From assembly GCA_030654695.1 (NCBI GenBank), contig JAURWY010000013.1, positions 28,265-92,264 of the forward strand: a DNA stretch of 64,000 nucleotides, written 5' to 3'. Made by a program: the position numbers and the translations under genes. Within the stretch, counting starts at the first letter, position 1. Each line of letters opens with the position of its first letter. The notes beneath the pieces are model-generated. The model saw only the letters and a list, made by a program, of their open reading frames with translations. It was not told the DNA's origin and searched no databases. Below are positions 17,591 through 28,639 of the stretch, piece by piece. This DNA comes from Polaromonas sp. Lineage in GTDB: Bacteria; Pseudomonadota; Gammaproteobacteria; Burkholderiales; Burkholderiaceae_C.

Positions 17591-18766
17591 TCAAGCTGGT
17601 GCGATAGCTTTGGCCTTAGCCGCTGCCAGCGTCTTCGCTGCCCGGCGGTCAAAGACCAATGTCAGCAAAGCCAGCAGCGCAAACGGCACGCCGACCCAGG
17701 CGAGCTGGACCAAGCCGAGGGTGTCGAGCAAAGCACCGCTGAGCATGCTCCCCAACGCCGTCCCCATGTAAAGCATGGAACCATTCAGGCTCAGCAGCAG
17801 CGGCGCTTGCTTGGGGGACAGGCTGGCCAGCCGGCTTTGTTGCGGCGTCATCATGCCAAAGCCGGCAACGCCCCACACCACCAACGCTATCACCATCAAC
17901 GGAATATAGCCTTGCGTCAGCGGCAGCAAAGCCATCATGACAATCATCACGGTGAGCTGCCCGACCAGCGTGCGCAGCGAGCCAAAGCGGTCGTTCGCCC
18001 AGCCGCCGACCAAGGTGCCTGCCACACCCGACAGTCCGAAAGCCGCCAGTGTCAACGACAACCCGCCGGAGCTCATCGGGTTGAGCGCTTGCAACAACGG
18101 CCCGATGTAGGCGAAAACACTGAACACCGCGACGAAGTAAAGCAGCGTCCGCAACCACACACGCAGCACGGCCGGATTGGCTGCAACGGCTCGAAAGCCG
18201 ACAAAACTGCTGCCGTGACTGGCCAGATTGGCCGGCACCAGCCAGCCGACCGATATCAGCGCACCCAAGCTCGCGGCAGCCGACAGCCACACTGGAACGC
18301 GCCAACCGTATTCAAAACCGAGCCAGGCACCGAGCGGTACGCCAACAGCGTAGCTGATGCTCATACCTAAAAAAGTGATGGCCAAAGCCCGACCGCGCAG
18401 CGCTGGCGCGACCATGCCCACCGCCAACGCCGCAGCTGCAGCCGTGAACATGGCGCCACCGCCCATCAGTGCTCGTCCCAGCAGCAGCGAGGCAAAGTTA
18501 GGTGCCAGAGCAGACACCACGCAGCCGGCGGTGAAGAGCGCCAAGGCCAGCTGAATCACGCTTTTACGCGACCATTTGACGGTCAGGACGATGAGCAAAG
18601 GCGCCAAGATGGCGGTGGAAACGGCATAGGCCGTCATGGCTTGGCCTGCGGCTGCCAAGCTGATGTTCAGCGAGACACTCACCGGCTCCAAGATGCCGCC
18701 CAACACAAAGGCGCCACTGCCAATGACGAGATTGCAGAACGCGAAAAAATACAGGATGGGTGGCAT
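17591..18766 (-). CDS. MFS transporter (AraJ/drug-efflux type)
   Basis: A 391-residue major facilitator with 12 predicted membrane helices. The loop between helices 2 and 3 has the weak motif KWSRKSVIQLALALF. LGRALMGGGAMF (helix 4) and GVPLGAWLGFEYGWR (motif-C-like, helix 5) follow, and the second half repeats GGWANDRFGSLRTL. This matches the DHA1/AraJ branch, which exports sugars or drugs in exchange for protons. It is divergent from the DUF4395 cluster. The substrate is unknown. Confidence 0.88.
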   Translation of the reverse strand: MPPILYFFAFCNLVIGSGAFVLGGILEPVSVSLNISLAAAGQAMTAYAVSTAILAPLLIVLTVKWSRKSVIQLALALFTAGCVVSALAPNFASLLLGRALMGGGAMFTAAAAALAVGMVAPALRGRALAITFLGMSISYAVGVPLGAWLGFEYGWRVPVWLSAAASLGALISVGWLVPANLASHGSSFVGFRAVAANPAVLRVWLRTLLYFVAVFSVFAYIGPLLQALNPMSSGGLSLTLAAFGLSGVAGTLVGGWANDRFGSLRTLVGQLTVMIVMMALLPLTQGYIPLMVIALVVWGVAGFGMMTPQQSRLASLSPKQAPLLLSLNGSMLYMGTALGSMLSGALLDTLGLVQLAWVGVPFALLALLTLVFDRRAAKTLAAAKAKAIAPA

Positions 18767-18867
18767 GGCGATGGTTCAAGAAGAAGGTGCAATGCTGAGT
18801 ATGCGGTAAGTTGGCTCATCTTGCTGCGGCGCAGCATTTACAGGCTCAATTTTGCAGGCGCAACGAC

Positions 18868-18891
18868 CTGTCATTTTCGAAATTCTGACAG
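18868..18891. promoter_or_regulatory. Inverted repeat in the MFS/DUF4395 divergent region
   Basis: CTGTCA and TGACAG form perfect 6-base arms separated by 12 bases whose core is TTTCGAA, itself symmetric. It lies about 100 bases from each gene start. It could be an operator or the end of a structured leader; nothing more can be said from sequence. Confidence 0.35.
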
Positions 18892-18930
18892 CTGTCGTCC
18901 GCGCGTTGGAGGCTGCAAACGTTCTGAGCT

Positions 18931-18962
18931 TTGCTGGGCGTGGATAATTAAGTTAATACTTA
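18931..18962 (+). promoter_or_regulatory. Sigma70-type promoter with overlapping dyad before the DUF4395 cluster
   Basis: A -35 TTGCTG and -10 TAATAC are spaced by 17 bases. The -10 region is covered by the palindrome ATTAA-G-TTAAT (18947-18957) and the dyad TAAGT-TAAT-ACTTA. Such AT-rich dyads over a -10 box are typical of ArsR-family operators. A similar ATTAG-CTAAT dyad sits in the promoter of the ArsR gene at 60948. A second possible -10 (TATAAA at 18961) would give an almost leaderless transcript. Confidence 0.5.
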
Positions 18963-18975
18963 TAAATAAGGCGCC

Positions 18976-19728
18976 ATGATGAACAAGACCTTTCAATTCG
19001 GCCAACACCATCCCGACTATGCGGTGCGGGTGCTGAACGAGCGAGCCGTCAGGGCCAGTGCGGGCATCCTGTTTTTCATGGGCTTGATCGCTTTCATGAA
19101 CGCATGGCTGGTCGGCAATTTTCAGCCGACGCGGGTCTTTGTGTTGTTGTTTTTATTGGATTTCAGCATCCGGGTTTTTGTTAACCCGCTGTATGCCCCG
19201 AGTCTCATCATTGGGCAATGGTTCGTCAGAAAGCAGCAGCCGGAGTATGTAGGCGCACCGCAAAAACGCTTTGCTTGGGCGATTGGCTTTGTGCTGGCGC
19301 TGGTCATGTCGTACTTGATGGTTTTCAACAAGATGGTTGGGCCCCTCAATTTGTTGGTGTGCGGCATTTGCTTGGCGTTGATGTTTGCCGAAACAGCTTT
19401 TGGCATCTGTATTGGCTGCAAGATTTACAACGCTTTCAATCGCGAAAAAGCGCAGCTCTGCCCGGGTGGCGTGTGTGACGTGCAGACTCAGACGAGTGCT
19501 TCAGTGAGTTGGGTGCAGGCGCTGGTGGTTTTGATTTTTGTGGGCATTGCTGTCGCGGTGGTGCAAGCGGTTTATCACCCTGGTGCGGCGGTCTCTGGGG
19601 CTTTGACAGCAACACCTGCCGCGCAAGTTTTGCCGGCCAGCAATGCCGAGTCCGAGCGCTGCAAAGTCCCCGAGTTTGCCAAAGCCATCGGCCATGAAGC
19701 CAAGTGGAAACTGCACAACAACTGCTGA
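18976..19728 (+). CDS. DUF4395-family membrane protein
   Basis: A 250-residue inner-membrane protein of the DUF4395 family with four to five membrane segments. The family core is clear: HPDYAVRVLNERAVRASAG, the RVFVNPLYAPS segment, and AFGICIGCKIYNAF with paired cysteines, followed by CPGGVC. A further membrane helix near residue 180 precedes a periplasmic tail with ERCKVPEFAKAIGH. DUF4395 genes often accompany rhodanese and thioredoxin genes, and the cysteines suggest thiol or sulfur chemistry. Its stop overlaps the next start (TGATG). It is the first gene of a six-gene run to 24661. Confidence 0.85.
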   Translation: MMNKTFQFGQHHPDYAVRVLNERAVRASAGILFFMGLIAFMNAWLVGNFQPTRVFVLLFLLDFSIRVFVNPLYAPSLIIGQWFVRKQQPEYVGAPQKRFAWAIGFVLALVMSYLMVFNKMVGPLNLLVCGICLALMFAETAFGICIGCKIYNAFNREKAQLCPGGVCDVQTQTSASVSWVQALVVLIFVGIAVAVVQAVYHPGAAVSGALTATPAAQVLPASNAESERCKVPEFAKAIGHEAKWKLHNNC

Positions 19729-20691
19729 TGAAAAATATCCATACCCCCCGCCGTTGGTCTGAATTCAGCCACTCGTTGAAAGGCACTTTGAGCGTCTTGT
19801 TGCTGGCGGTTGCCGGCCACAGCGCAGCGCTGGAAGTTCGTTTTGAACCAGTGACCGAAGGCGTTTTTGCGTATGTCGGCGACATGGGCCCGCGCACGCT
19901 GGCCAACGAAGGCTTGAACGCGAACATTGGACTTGTTGTCACGGCGCAAGGGGCGGTGCTGATCGACAGTGGCGCTACTTGGGAAAGTGCCCGGCAGATT
20001 CATGAGGCCGTGCGCCGCGTCACCACCCAGCCGGTGCGTTGGGTCATCAACACTGGCGGTCAAGACCACCGCTGGTTGGGCAACGGTTATTTCAAAGCGC
20101 AAGGGGCCGAGATTCTGGCCCATGCCAGTGCCGAGGCTGACATGCGCAGCCGCGGCAACGATCAGCTTGAAACCTTGCGTGCGGCCCTGGGGCCACGCGC
20201 CGCCGGCACCACAACGACACTGCCAACGCGCTGGCTGACGCAGCCAGACCAGCGGCTTGAGCTCGGCGGTGTGGTGTTCGAGTTCAAGCACCGGGGTGGC
20301 GCGCACACACCGGGTGACATGTTGGTTTGGCTGCCACAAAAAACAGCTGTTGTTCAGTGGTGACGTGGTCTACGTTGACCGCATGTTGGGCGTGATACCG
20401 GTGAGTCAGACCAAGGCATGGTTAACGACGTTTGCAGAAATCGAGCGCCTGGCGCCAGCGCTGATCGTGCCCGGCCATGGCCGTGTCACTAACCTGGCCA
20501 CTGCCCAGGCTGATACGCGCGACTATTTGCTGGCTTTGCGCGGTCACATGAAGAAAGCTGTCGACGACGGCGTCGACCTCAGTAACGCTATCAAGACCTT
20601 TGATTCCACACTTTTCTTGCGCTTGCGCAATGCGCCTGAACTGAATCCCGGCAATGCTAGTCGCACTTATTTAGAGCTTGAGCGCGAATAG
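19728..20691 (+). pseudogene. Metallo-beta-lactamase-fold hydrolase, frameshifted in an A6 run
   Basis: Two overlapping frames encode one protein. The first runs from the ATG at 19728 (signal peptide ending HSAALEV) to a TGA at 20361. The second continues the fold (LFSGDVVYVDRMLGV, VPGHGRVTNL) to 20691. Removing one A from the A6 run at 20338-20343 joins them seamlessly as LVWLPQK-QLLFSGD. The zinc motif is unusual: NTGGQDHRWLGN replaces the common HxHxDH, as I recall in a distinct exported MBL branch. HRGGAHTPGD and GDVVY are intact. A real mutation, transcriptional slippage or a sequencing error are all possible. Flanking genes are intact. Confidence 0.8.
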
Positions 20692-20722
20692 CGCCGCCTT
20701 CAGAACCCTTGAAAGTCCAGCC

Positions 20723-21919
20723 ATGAAGCGCAACCCCCTTTTGACACGCCGCATTGCAGTGGCTGGCGCCGTGTTGGCACTGCTAGGCGCGATGGCTTTT
20801 GTGGCCTTGCGCACCGGCCCGCTGGCCCCCGTCAAGGTGACGCTCACGCAGGCTGTGGAAGGGCGCTTGACGCCCGCTGTTTTTGGCATTGGCACGGTTG
20901 AAGCGCGGCGCAGTTGGATGGTCGGGCCAACCACCGCGGGCCGGGTGCTGAGCGTGAAGGTTGATGTCGGTGATGTGGTGAAAGCCGGTCAACTGCTGGC
21001 CGAAATGGACCCGGTCGATTTAGACCAGCGGTTGCAAGCGCTGGACGCGTCGTTGGCGCGTGCCGGCAGTGCGCAAGCCGCAGCGCAGGCGCAGCGGAGC
21101 GACGCTGCAGCGCGCCGCTCTTTGGCCAAAGCCAACAGTGAGCGCAACCAAGATTTGGCCAAGCAAAACTTCATCAGCGCGGGTGCCCTTGAGGCGCGCG
21201 AGCAAGAACTGGCTTCAGCCAACGCCAGCTTGCAATTGGCCGAGGCCAATGTCGCGGGTGCAGCACAAGACAGTCAGCGTCTCAAGGCCGACCGTGCCGG
21301 CTTGTTGCAGCAGCGCGGCAACGTGCGCCTGCTGGCACCCGCTGATGGCGTGGTCACCACCCGCGACGCCGAAGCCGGCAGCACCGTGGTGGCCGGCCAG
21401 CCGGTGCTGCGCTTGATCGACCCGGCCAGTCTGTGGGTGCGCTTGCGCATCGACCAAGGTCGTTCTGCTGGCTTGGCCGCCGGTCTGCCGGCGCGCATCG
21501 TGCTGCGCTCGCAGCCACACAGCGAGCTGCCAGGCCAAGTGGCCCGCGTCGAATTATTGGCCGACAGCGTGACCGAAGAGCGCATTGCTCAAGTGGGCTT
21601 TGCACACATGCCCGCGGGCGTGTCGGTCGGTGAAATGGCCGAAGTGACTTTGCAGCTGCCCAGCACGGCTTCCGCGTTGTTGCTGCCGAATGCGAGCATT
21701 CAGCGTCAGCAAGGGCAAACCGGGGTTTGGCGTTTGAAGGCCGGTCGGCCTGAATTTGTGCCGGTGCAACTCGGCGCGTCCGGTCTGGACGGCCAAGTGC
21801 AGGTGCTGCAAGGGTTGGCGGCCGGCGACGAGGTGGTGGTTTACAGCCAGAAGGCCTTGAGCGCTGGCACGCGCGTTCAAGTGGTTGATGCACTGCTCAA
21901 ACCCGGAGCCCGGCCGTGA
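20723..21919 (+). CDS. HlyD-family periplasmic adaptor of an ABC exporter
   Basis: A 398-residue membrane-fusion protein. An N-terminal membrane anchor (residues 9-31) is followed by a lipoyl half-motif (AGRVLSVKVDVGDVVKAGQLLAEMDPVDLDQ), a long alpha-helical hairpin rich in Ala, Gln and Glu (residues 100-205), the second lipoyl half (LLAPADGVVTTRDAEAGSTV), and beta-barrel domains. The start ATG at 20723 has GAAAG upstream; an earlier TTG would overlap the previous gene. Its stop overlaps the permease GTG by four bases, so adaptor, permease and ATPase form one exporter. The substrate is unknown. Confidence 0.9.
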   Translation: MKRNPLLTRRIAVAGAVLALLGAMAFVALRTGPLAPVKVTLTQAVEGRLTPAVFGIGTVEARRSWMVGPTTAGRVLSVKVDVGDVVKAGQLLAEMDPVDLDQRLQALDASLARAGSAQAAAQAQRSDAAARRSLAKANSERNQDLAKQNFISAGALEAREQELASANASLQLAEANVAGAAQDSQRLKADRAGLLQQRGNVRLLAPADGVVTTRDAEAGSTVVAGQPVLRLIDPASLWVRLRIDQGRSAGLAAGLPARIVLRSQPHSELPGQVARVELLADSVTEERIAQVGFAHMPAGVSVGEMAEVTLQLPSTASALLLPNASIQRQQGQTGVWRLKAGRPEFVPVQLGASGLDGQVQVLQGLAAGDEVVVYSQKALSAGTRVQVVDALLKPGARP

Positions 21920-23109
21920 TCAGTCTGGCTGGCCGTGACATCTTGCACGGCTGGGGAAAATTTGCACTGACGGGCTTGGGGCTGGGTTTGTTGATTGGCG
22001 TGACGCTGACCATGGCCGGGGTTTACCGCGGCATGGTCGACGACGCACACGCGCTGCTCAACAACAGTGGCGCCGACCTCTGGGTGGTGCAAAAAGACAC
22101 GCAAGGGCCTTACGCCGAATCCTCCAGCATCAAGGATGATGTGGTGCGCAGCGTGCGCGGCATGCCCGGCGTGGCGCAAGCGTCCAACGTCACTTACTTC
22201 ACCTTGCAAGTGCAAGACGCTGAAGCTGAAGACAAGCGTGTCATGGTCGTCGGCATTGAGCCGGGTCAACCCGGCGAACCCGGCTATTTGGTGGCCGGCC
22301 GCCACCTCACGCGCAATCACTACGAAGCAGTCGCTGACGTCAAAACCGGATTTGCGTTGGGTGAGACCATCCGCATCCGCCGCCATGGCTACACGGTGGT
22401 CGGCCTGACCCAGCGCATGGTGTCTTCGGGTGGCGACCCGATGCTTTTTATTCCGCTCAAAGATGCGCAAGAAAGCCAGTTTTTAAAGGACAACGACGCG
22501 ATCGAAAACGACCGCGCCCGCACCGCCGCTAATCCGGCTTTCAACCGGCCCGCCGTGCCCGGTTTGCTGGAGGCGGTGCAGGCTTTGCAAACCAGCAGCC
22601 GCAATGTGAACGCGGTGCTGGTGCAAGTACAAAGCGGCTGGACACCGGAACGCGTGGCTGAGCCGATCCGGCGCTGGAAGCATTTGTCGGTGTTCACGCG
22701 GGACGGCATGGAAGAGATTTTGGTGGCCAAGCTGATCGCCACGTCGGCCAAACAAATCGGCATGTTTCTGGCCATACTGGCCCTCGTCAGCGCGGCCATT
22801 GTGGCCTTCATCATCTACACCATGACGCTGGGTAAGATCCGCGAAATTGCGGTGCTCAAGCTGATCGGCACGCGCAACAGCACCATCGCCGGCATGATTT
22901 TGCAGCAGGCACTGGGCCTGGGTTTGATCGGCTTTGTGGTGGGCAAAGTGGCGGCCACGGTGTGGGCGCCGATCTTTCCTAAATTTGTTTTGCTGTTGAC
23001 GCAAGACGCCGTTATCGGCTTGTTGGCCACGCTGCTGATTTGTGCGCTGGCCAGCACGCTGGCGATCCGCGTGGCGCTCCAAGTCGACCCGGCAACGGCC
23101 ATCGGATGA
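21916..23109 (+). CDS. ABC transporter permease, FtsX/MacB/DevC type
   Basis: A 397-residue permease beginning with GTG. It has one N-terminal membrane helix (residues 15-37), a large periplasmic domain (about 40-265) and three C-terminal helices typical of the FtsX domain. The motif GKIREIAVLKLIGTRNSTIAG lies after the first of those three. Such permeases (MacB, LolC/E, DevC) work by mechanotransmission to move periplasmic substrates rather than by pumping through the membrane. It overlaps the upstream adaptor and downstream ATPase by four bases each. Confidence 0.9.
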   Translation: MISLAGRDILHGWGKFALTGLGLGLLIGVTLTMAGVYRGMVDDAHALLNNSGADLWVVQKDTQGPYAESSSIKDDVVRSVRGMPGVAQASNVTYFTLQVQDAEAEDKRVMVVGIEPGQPGEPGYLVAGRHLTRNHYEAVADVKTGFALGETIRIRRHGYTVVGLTQRMVSSGGDPMLFIPLKDAQESQFLKDNDAIENDRARTAANPAFNRPAVPGLLEAVQALQTSSRNVNAVLVQVQSGWTPERVAEPIRRWKHLSVFTRDGMEEILVAKLIATSAKQIGMFLAILALVSAAIVAFIIYTMTLGKIREIAVLKLIGTRNSTIAGMILQQALGLGLIGFVVGKVAATVWAPIFPKFVLLLTQDAVIGLLATLLICALASTLAIRVALQVDPATAIG

Positions 23110-23828
23110 AGGCCATGAATAATTTAATTGGCGGTATCCGCATCGAAGGCCTGCGCAAGGTTTATGGCCAGGGCGACACCGCGGTCGAGGCCCTTAAAAA
23201 TGTCAATATGGCGGTCGCCCCGGGCGAGGTGGTGGGCCTGGTCGGGCCGTCGGGCTCGGGCAAAAGTACGCTGCTCAAATGCCTGGGCGCCATCATCGAG
23301 CCCACCAGCGGGCGCATGACGTTGGGCCAAGACGTGATTTACGACAACGGCTGGACCACGCCTGATTTGCGTGCGCTGCGGCGCGACCGCATTGGCTTTG
23401 TGTTTCAAGCGCCGTACCTGATTCCTTTTCTGGACGTGACCGACAACGTCGCCTTGCTGCCGATGTTGGCCGGCGTGACCAACGCCCTGGCCCGGGCGCG
23501 CGCGTTAGAGTTATTGACCGCGCTGGATGTGGCGCACCGCGCCAAAGCCGAGCCCTCGCAACTGTCGGGCGGTGAGCAACAACGGGTGTCGATTGCGCGC
23601 GCGCTGGCGAATCGCCCGCCGGTGATTTTGGCTGATGAGCCGACCGCGCCGCTGGACAGCGAACGCGCCCTGGCCGTCATGCGCATCCTGAACCAGATGG
23701 CGCAGCAAGCGCAGACCGCCATCATCGTCGTCACGCATGATGAGAAGATCATTCCTACTTTCAAGCGGATTTATCACATTCGCGATGGTCAAACAGTTGA
23801 AGAGCGCGGCGAAGGCCGGCCTTTGTAG
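23106..23828 (+). CDS. ABC transporter ATP-binding protein (MacB/LolD/DevA type)
   Basis: A 240-residue ATPase. Motifs are Walker A GPSGSGKST, Q-loop FVFQAPYLIPF, signature LSGGEQQRVSIARAL, Walker B VILADEPTAPLDS (with Pro where most have Ala or Gly), and H-loop VVTHDEK. The X-loop and length fit the LolD/MacB/DevA group that serves FtsX-type permeases. The start is the ATG overlapping the permease stop; the frame is open further upstream, but that stretch lies inside the permease gene. Confidence 0.92.
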   Translation: MKAMNNLIGGIRIEGLRKVYGQGDTAVEALKNVNMAVAPGEVVGLVGPSGSGKSTLLKCLGAIIEPTSGRMTLGQDVIYDNGWTTPDLRALRRDRIGFVFQAPYLIPFLDVTDNVALLPMLAGVTNALARARALELLTALDVAHRAKAEPSQLSGGEQQRVSIARALANRPPVILADEPTAPLDSERALAVMRILNQMAQQAQTAIIVVTHDEKIIPTFKRIYHIRDGQTVEERGEGRPL

Positions 23829-23842
23829 TCACAAGGAACTTG

Positions 23843-24661
23843 ATGTTGTTGAATGTTCAGTTGGGGCCGTTCTCAGTGCAGGTTAGCCACCTTTTGTTAT
23901 TGCTGTCGTTGCTGGTTGCCGCAGGCGTGGGTCGTTGGGTCGGACGTCATCACAAAACAACCATTGGCCATGTCCTGTTAGATATGTTTTGGGTTGGCTT
24001 GCTTGGGGCTCGCCTGGCCTTTGTGGTGAGCTGGTTTGAGTCGTACCGCAGCGCACCTTGGACCCTGCTGGACATTCGCGATGGCGGCTTCACCCCATGG
24101 GTAGGGCTTTTGGCCGCCGCTTGTCTGGCCGGTTGGCGGGGCTGGCAACAGCCCGCCATGCGCAAGCCCTTGCTCTGGGGGCTGACGGCTGGCGCAGTCG
24201 CTTGGGGTGCCATGTCCGTTGTGGCCGGCAACTTGGGGAGCGGCGCCAAACCGATATTGCCATCAGTGACTTTGCTGACATTGACCGGAGAGTCCACCAC
24301 GCTGGCTGAAGTCGCAAAAGGCCAGCCGCTGGTGGTCAATTTGTGGGCCAGTTGGTGTCCGCCTTGCAGGCGCGAAATGCCCGTACTGGCGGCTGCCCAA
24401 GAGCAAGAAAAAGAGATTACCTTTGTCTTTGCCAATCAAGGGGAAGACGCCAGCACTGCTTTGCGTTATCTGCAGGCGAGCCAACTCGACTTGCGAAATG
24501 TTCTATTTGATGCAGGCGCTCTGCTGGGTCACGCGATTGGCTCCACGGCCTTGCCCACGACACTTTTTTACGATGCCAACGGTCAACTGGTCAACGTGCA
24601 TTTAGGCGAATTGTCCAAGGCCTCGTTGGCCAATCAATTGGCTGCATTGCATTCAAAATAA
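23843..24661 (+). CDS. Membrane-anchored TlpA-like thioredoxin with Lgt-like N-terminal membrane domain
   Basis: A 272-residue protein. Residues 1-135 carry three to four membrane helices with GARLAFVVSWFESYRSAPWTLLDIRDGGF, resembling part of prolipoprotein diacylglyceryl transferase (Lgt). Residues 140-272 are a TlpA/ResA-type thioredoxin domain with active site ASWCPPCRREMPVL and cis-Pro region STALPTTLFYD. The thioredoxin domain should face the periplasm and reduce disulfides. AAGGA lies before the ATG at 23843. It closes the DUF4395/MBL/exporter run. The Lgt catalytic residues are not evident, so lipidation activity is unlikely. Confidence 0.8.
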   Translation: MLLNVQLGPFSVQVSHLLLLLSLLVAAGVGRWVGRHHKTTIGHVLLDMFWVGLLGARLAFVVSWFESYRSAPWTLLDIRDGGFTPWVGLLAAACLAGWRGWQQPAMRKPLLWGLTAGAVAWGAMSVVAGNLGSGAKPILPSVTLLTLTGESTTLAEVAKGQPLVVNLWASWCPPCRREMPVLAAAQEQEKEITFVFANQGEDASTALRYLQASQLDLRNVLFDAGALLGHAIGSTALPTTLFYDANGQLVNVHLGELSKASLANQLAALHSK

Positions 24662-27122
<2,461 letters not shown>

Positions 27123-27134
27123 TGCCTTGAGCTG

Positions 27135-27174
27135 ATCCCCGCGCCGCTCTGATGGGTGTCGCGGGGATTTTTTT
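27135..27174 (+). terminator. Intrinsic terminator after katG
   Basis: ATCCCCGCG pairs with CGCGGGGAT across a 16-base loop, and the stem is followed by seven T residues. It lies 12 bases after the katG stop and insulates katG from the sqr genes. Confidence 0.9.
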
Positions 27175-27227
27175 GCCTGCTCAACAGATGCCGTGCTTGG
27201 GTTGTCACCGCCAAAATTTTGGACCGA

Positions 27228-27241
27228 TTGATTTAAATCAA
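27228..27241. promoter_or_regulatory. FNR/ANR box upstream of the sulfide:quinone oxidoreductase gene
   Basis: TTGATTTAAATCAA is a perfect match to TTGAT-N4-ATCAA. Its centre is about 55 bases before the start codon. A possible -10 (TATAAA at 27268-27273) places the box near -45, close to class II activator geometry. It suggests oxygen-limited induction by an FNR-type regulator such as the one encoded at 51924. Confidence 0.75.
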
Positions 27242-27289
27242 GGGTGGCGGATCAAAGTTTGCCAAAATATAAAAAAATAAGGAGACAGC

Positions 27290-28621
27290 ATGAGTATTGA
27301 AAAAACCACTCCTCTGGACATCAATCGTCGTCAATGGCTACTGGGTTCGGCGGGCACGGGTGCCGCCTTGTGGATGGCTCAGCCGCAGCAGGCTCAAGCC
27401 ACCCGACTTCAAACCAAGGCGCACATCGTCATCGCAGGCAGTGGCTTGGGTGGTATTGCTGTGGCGAATCGTCTGACGCAGCTGCTCGACGGTGCCCGCA
27501 TCACCATCATTGACCGCAAGGAAGAACACAACTACCAGCCGGGCTACACCTTGGTGGCGACGGGTGTCTGGCCGGTCAGCAAGGTGCGCGACCGCAACGC
27601 TGACTTTCAGCCCGTGGGGGCTGCATGGATCAAGGACATGGTGGCCGAATTTGACCCTGCCGGCAATGCCGTGGTGACCGCTTCAGGCCAACGCGTGAGC
27701 TACGATTTTTTGGTGGTCGCGACCGGAACGCATCAAGATTGGGCGCAGATCGAGGGCATGGACACCAGCGCCATTGGCAAAGAGGGGTTGACCAGCGTTT
27801 ACCCGAGTCCTGAGGCGGCCGTGGCCACTTGGGCCACCATGGACGCCTTCCGAAAAAAAGGCGGCGATGCCGTTTTGACTTTGCCGGCGACGCCTCTCAA
27901 GTGCGCAGGTGCGCCGCTCAAAATGACCTTCATGCTGCGTGACCGACTGGCTCAGGCCGGCACGCTGGCGCAGTCAAAGGTGACTTTTTATTCTGCCTTG
28001 GGCAATGTTTTTGGCGTCAAAGTGGTCAACGACAACGTGCTCTCGCGCTGGCAAGATTTGGGCATTGGCGTGGAGTACACGCAGCGGCTCCAAGCGATTG
28101 ACATTGGGGGTCGGCGCGCAACCTTTGCATCGCCCGAAGGCAGCACCACTGAAGTGCCGTATGACTTCATTCACGTGGTGCCGCCGATGCGCGCGCCCGA
28201 CGCCATCAAGAATTCAGATTTGGCTTGGAAGAGCGGCCCGTTTGCGGCCGGTGGTTGGCTTGAAGTCGACAAAGAAACCTTGCAGCATCGGCGTTATCCG
28301 AATGTCTTTGGTATTGGCGACATCAATGGCACACCGCGCGGCAAGACCGCCGCGACCGTGAAGAAGAGTGCGCCCATCGTCGCGCAGCATTTGGTGGACG
28401 TGATGGCGGGTCGGCAGCCAGGTCAAAAATTCGATGGCTACACCTCGTGCCCCTTGATCGTCAAAGAAGGGTCGGCCATGCTGATCGAGTTTGACTACGA
28501 AGGCCGTCTCACGCCGACCTTGCCGATGATTGAGCCGCTGCAAGCGGGCTATTTTGGATGGTTCATGAAATACCGTTTGCTCAAGCCTGCCTACATGGCG
28601 GTGCTCAAGGGTCGGGTTTAA
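27290..28621 (+). CDS. sqr: FAD-dependent sulfide:quinone oxidoreductase (SQR)-like protein
   Basis: A 443-residue flavoprotein of the SQR/flavocytochrome-c sulfide dehydrogenase family, which oxidises sulfide to sulfane sulfur and passes electrons to quinone. The N terminus has a Tat-like signal (RRQWLLGSAGTGAALW), so it probably works on the periplasmic face of the membrane. The FAD site is VIAGSGLGGIAVANRL (residues 47-62), and a second FAD contact is FGIGDINGTP. Two redox cysteines expected in the family are present: Cys205 in PLKCAGAP and Cys387 in YTSCPL. AAGGAG precedes the ATG. Substrate assignment is from family resemblance. Confidence 0.87.
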   Translation: MSIEKTTPLDINRRQWLLGSAGTGAALWMAQPQQAQATRLQTKAHIVIAGSGLGGIAVANRLTQLLDGARITIIDRKEEHNYQPGYTLVATGVWPVSKVRDRNADFQPVGAAWIKDMVAEFDPAGNAVVTASGQRVSYDFLVVATGTHQDWAQIEGMDTSAIGKEGLTSVYPSPEAAVATWATMDAFRKKGGDAVLTLPATPLKCAGAPLKMTFMLRDRLAQAGTLAQSKVTFYSALGNVFGVKVVNDNVLSRWQDLGIGVEYTQRLQAIDIGGRRATFASPEGSTTEVPYDFIHVVPPMRAPDAIKNSDLAWKSGPFAAGGWLEVDKETLQHRRYPNVFGIGDINGTPRGKTAATVKKSAPIVAQHLVDVMAGRQPGQKFDGYTSCPLIVKEGSAMLIEFDYEGRLTPTLPMIEPLQAGYFGWFMKYRLLKPAYMAVLKGRV

Positions 28622-28639
28622 AACAACAAGGAGACCGTC

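Noticed and set aside
20338..20344. AAAAAAC as a programmed -1 slippery heptamer
   Set aside because: The heptamer is out of register with the reading frame, and the second half of the protein lies in the +1 frame, so a -1 shift would not join the two parts.
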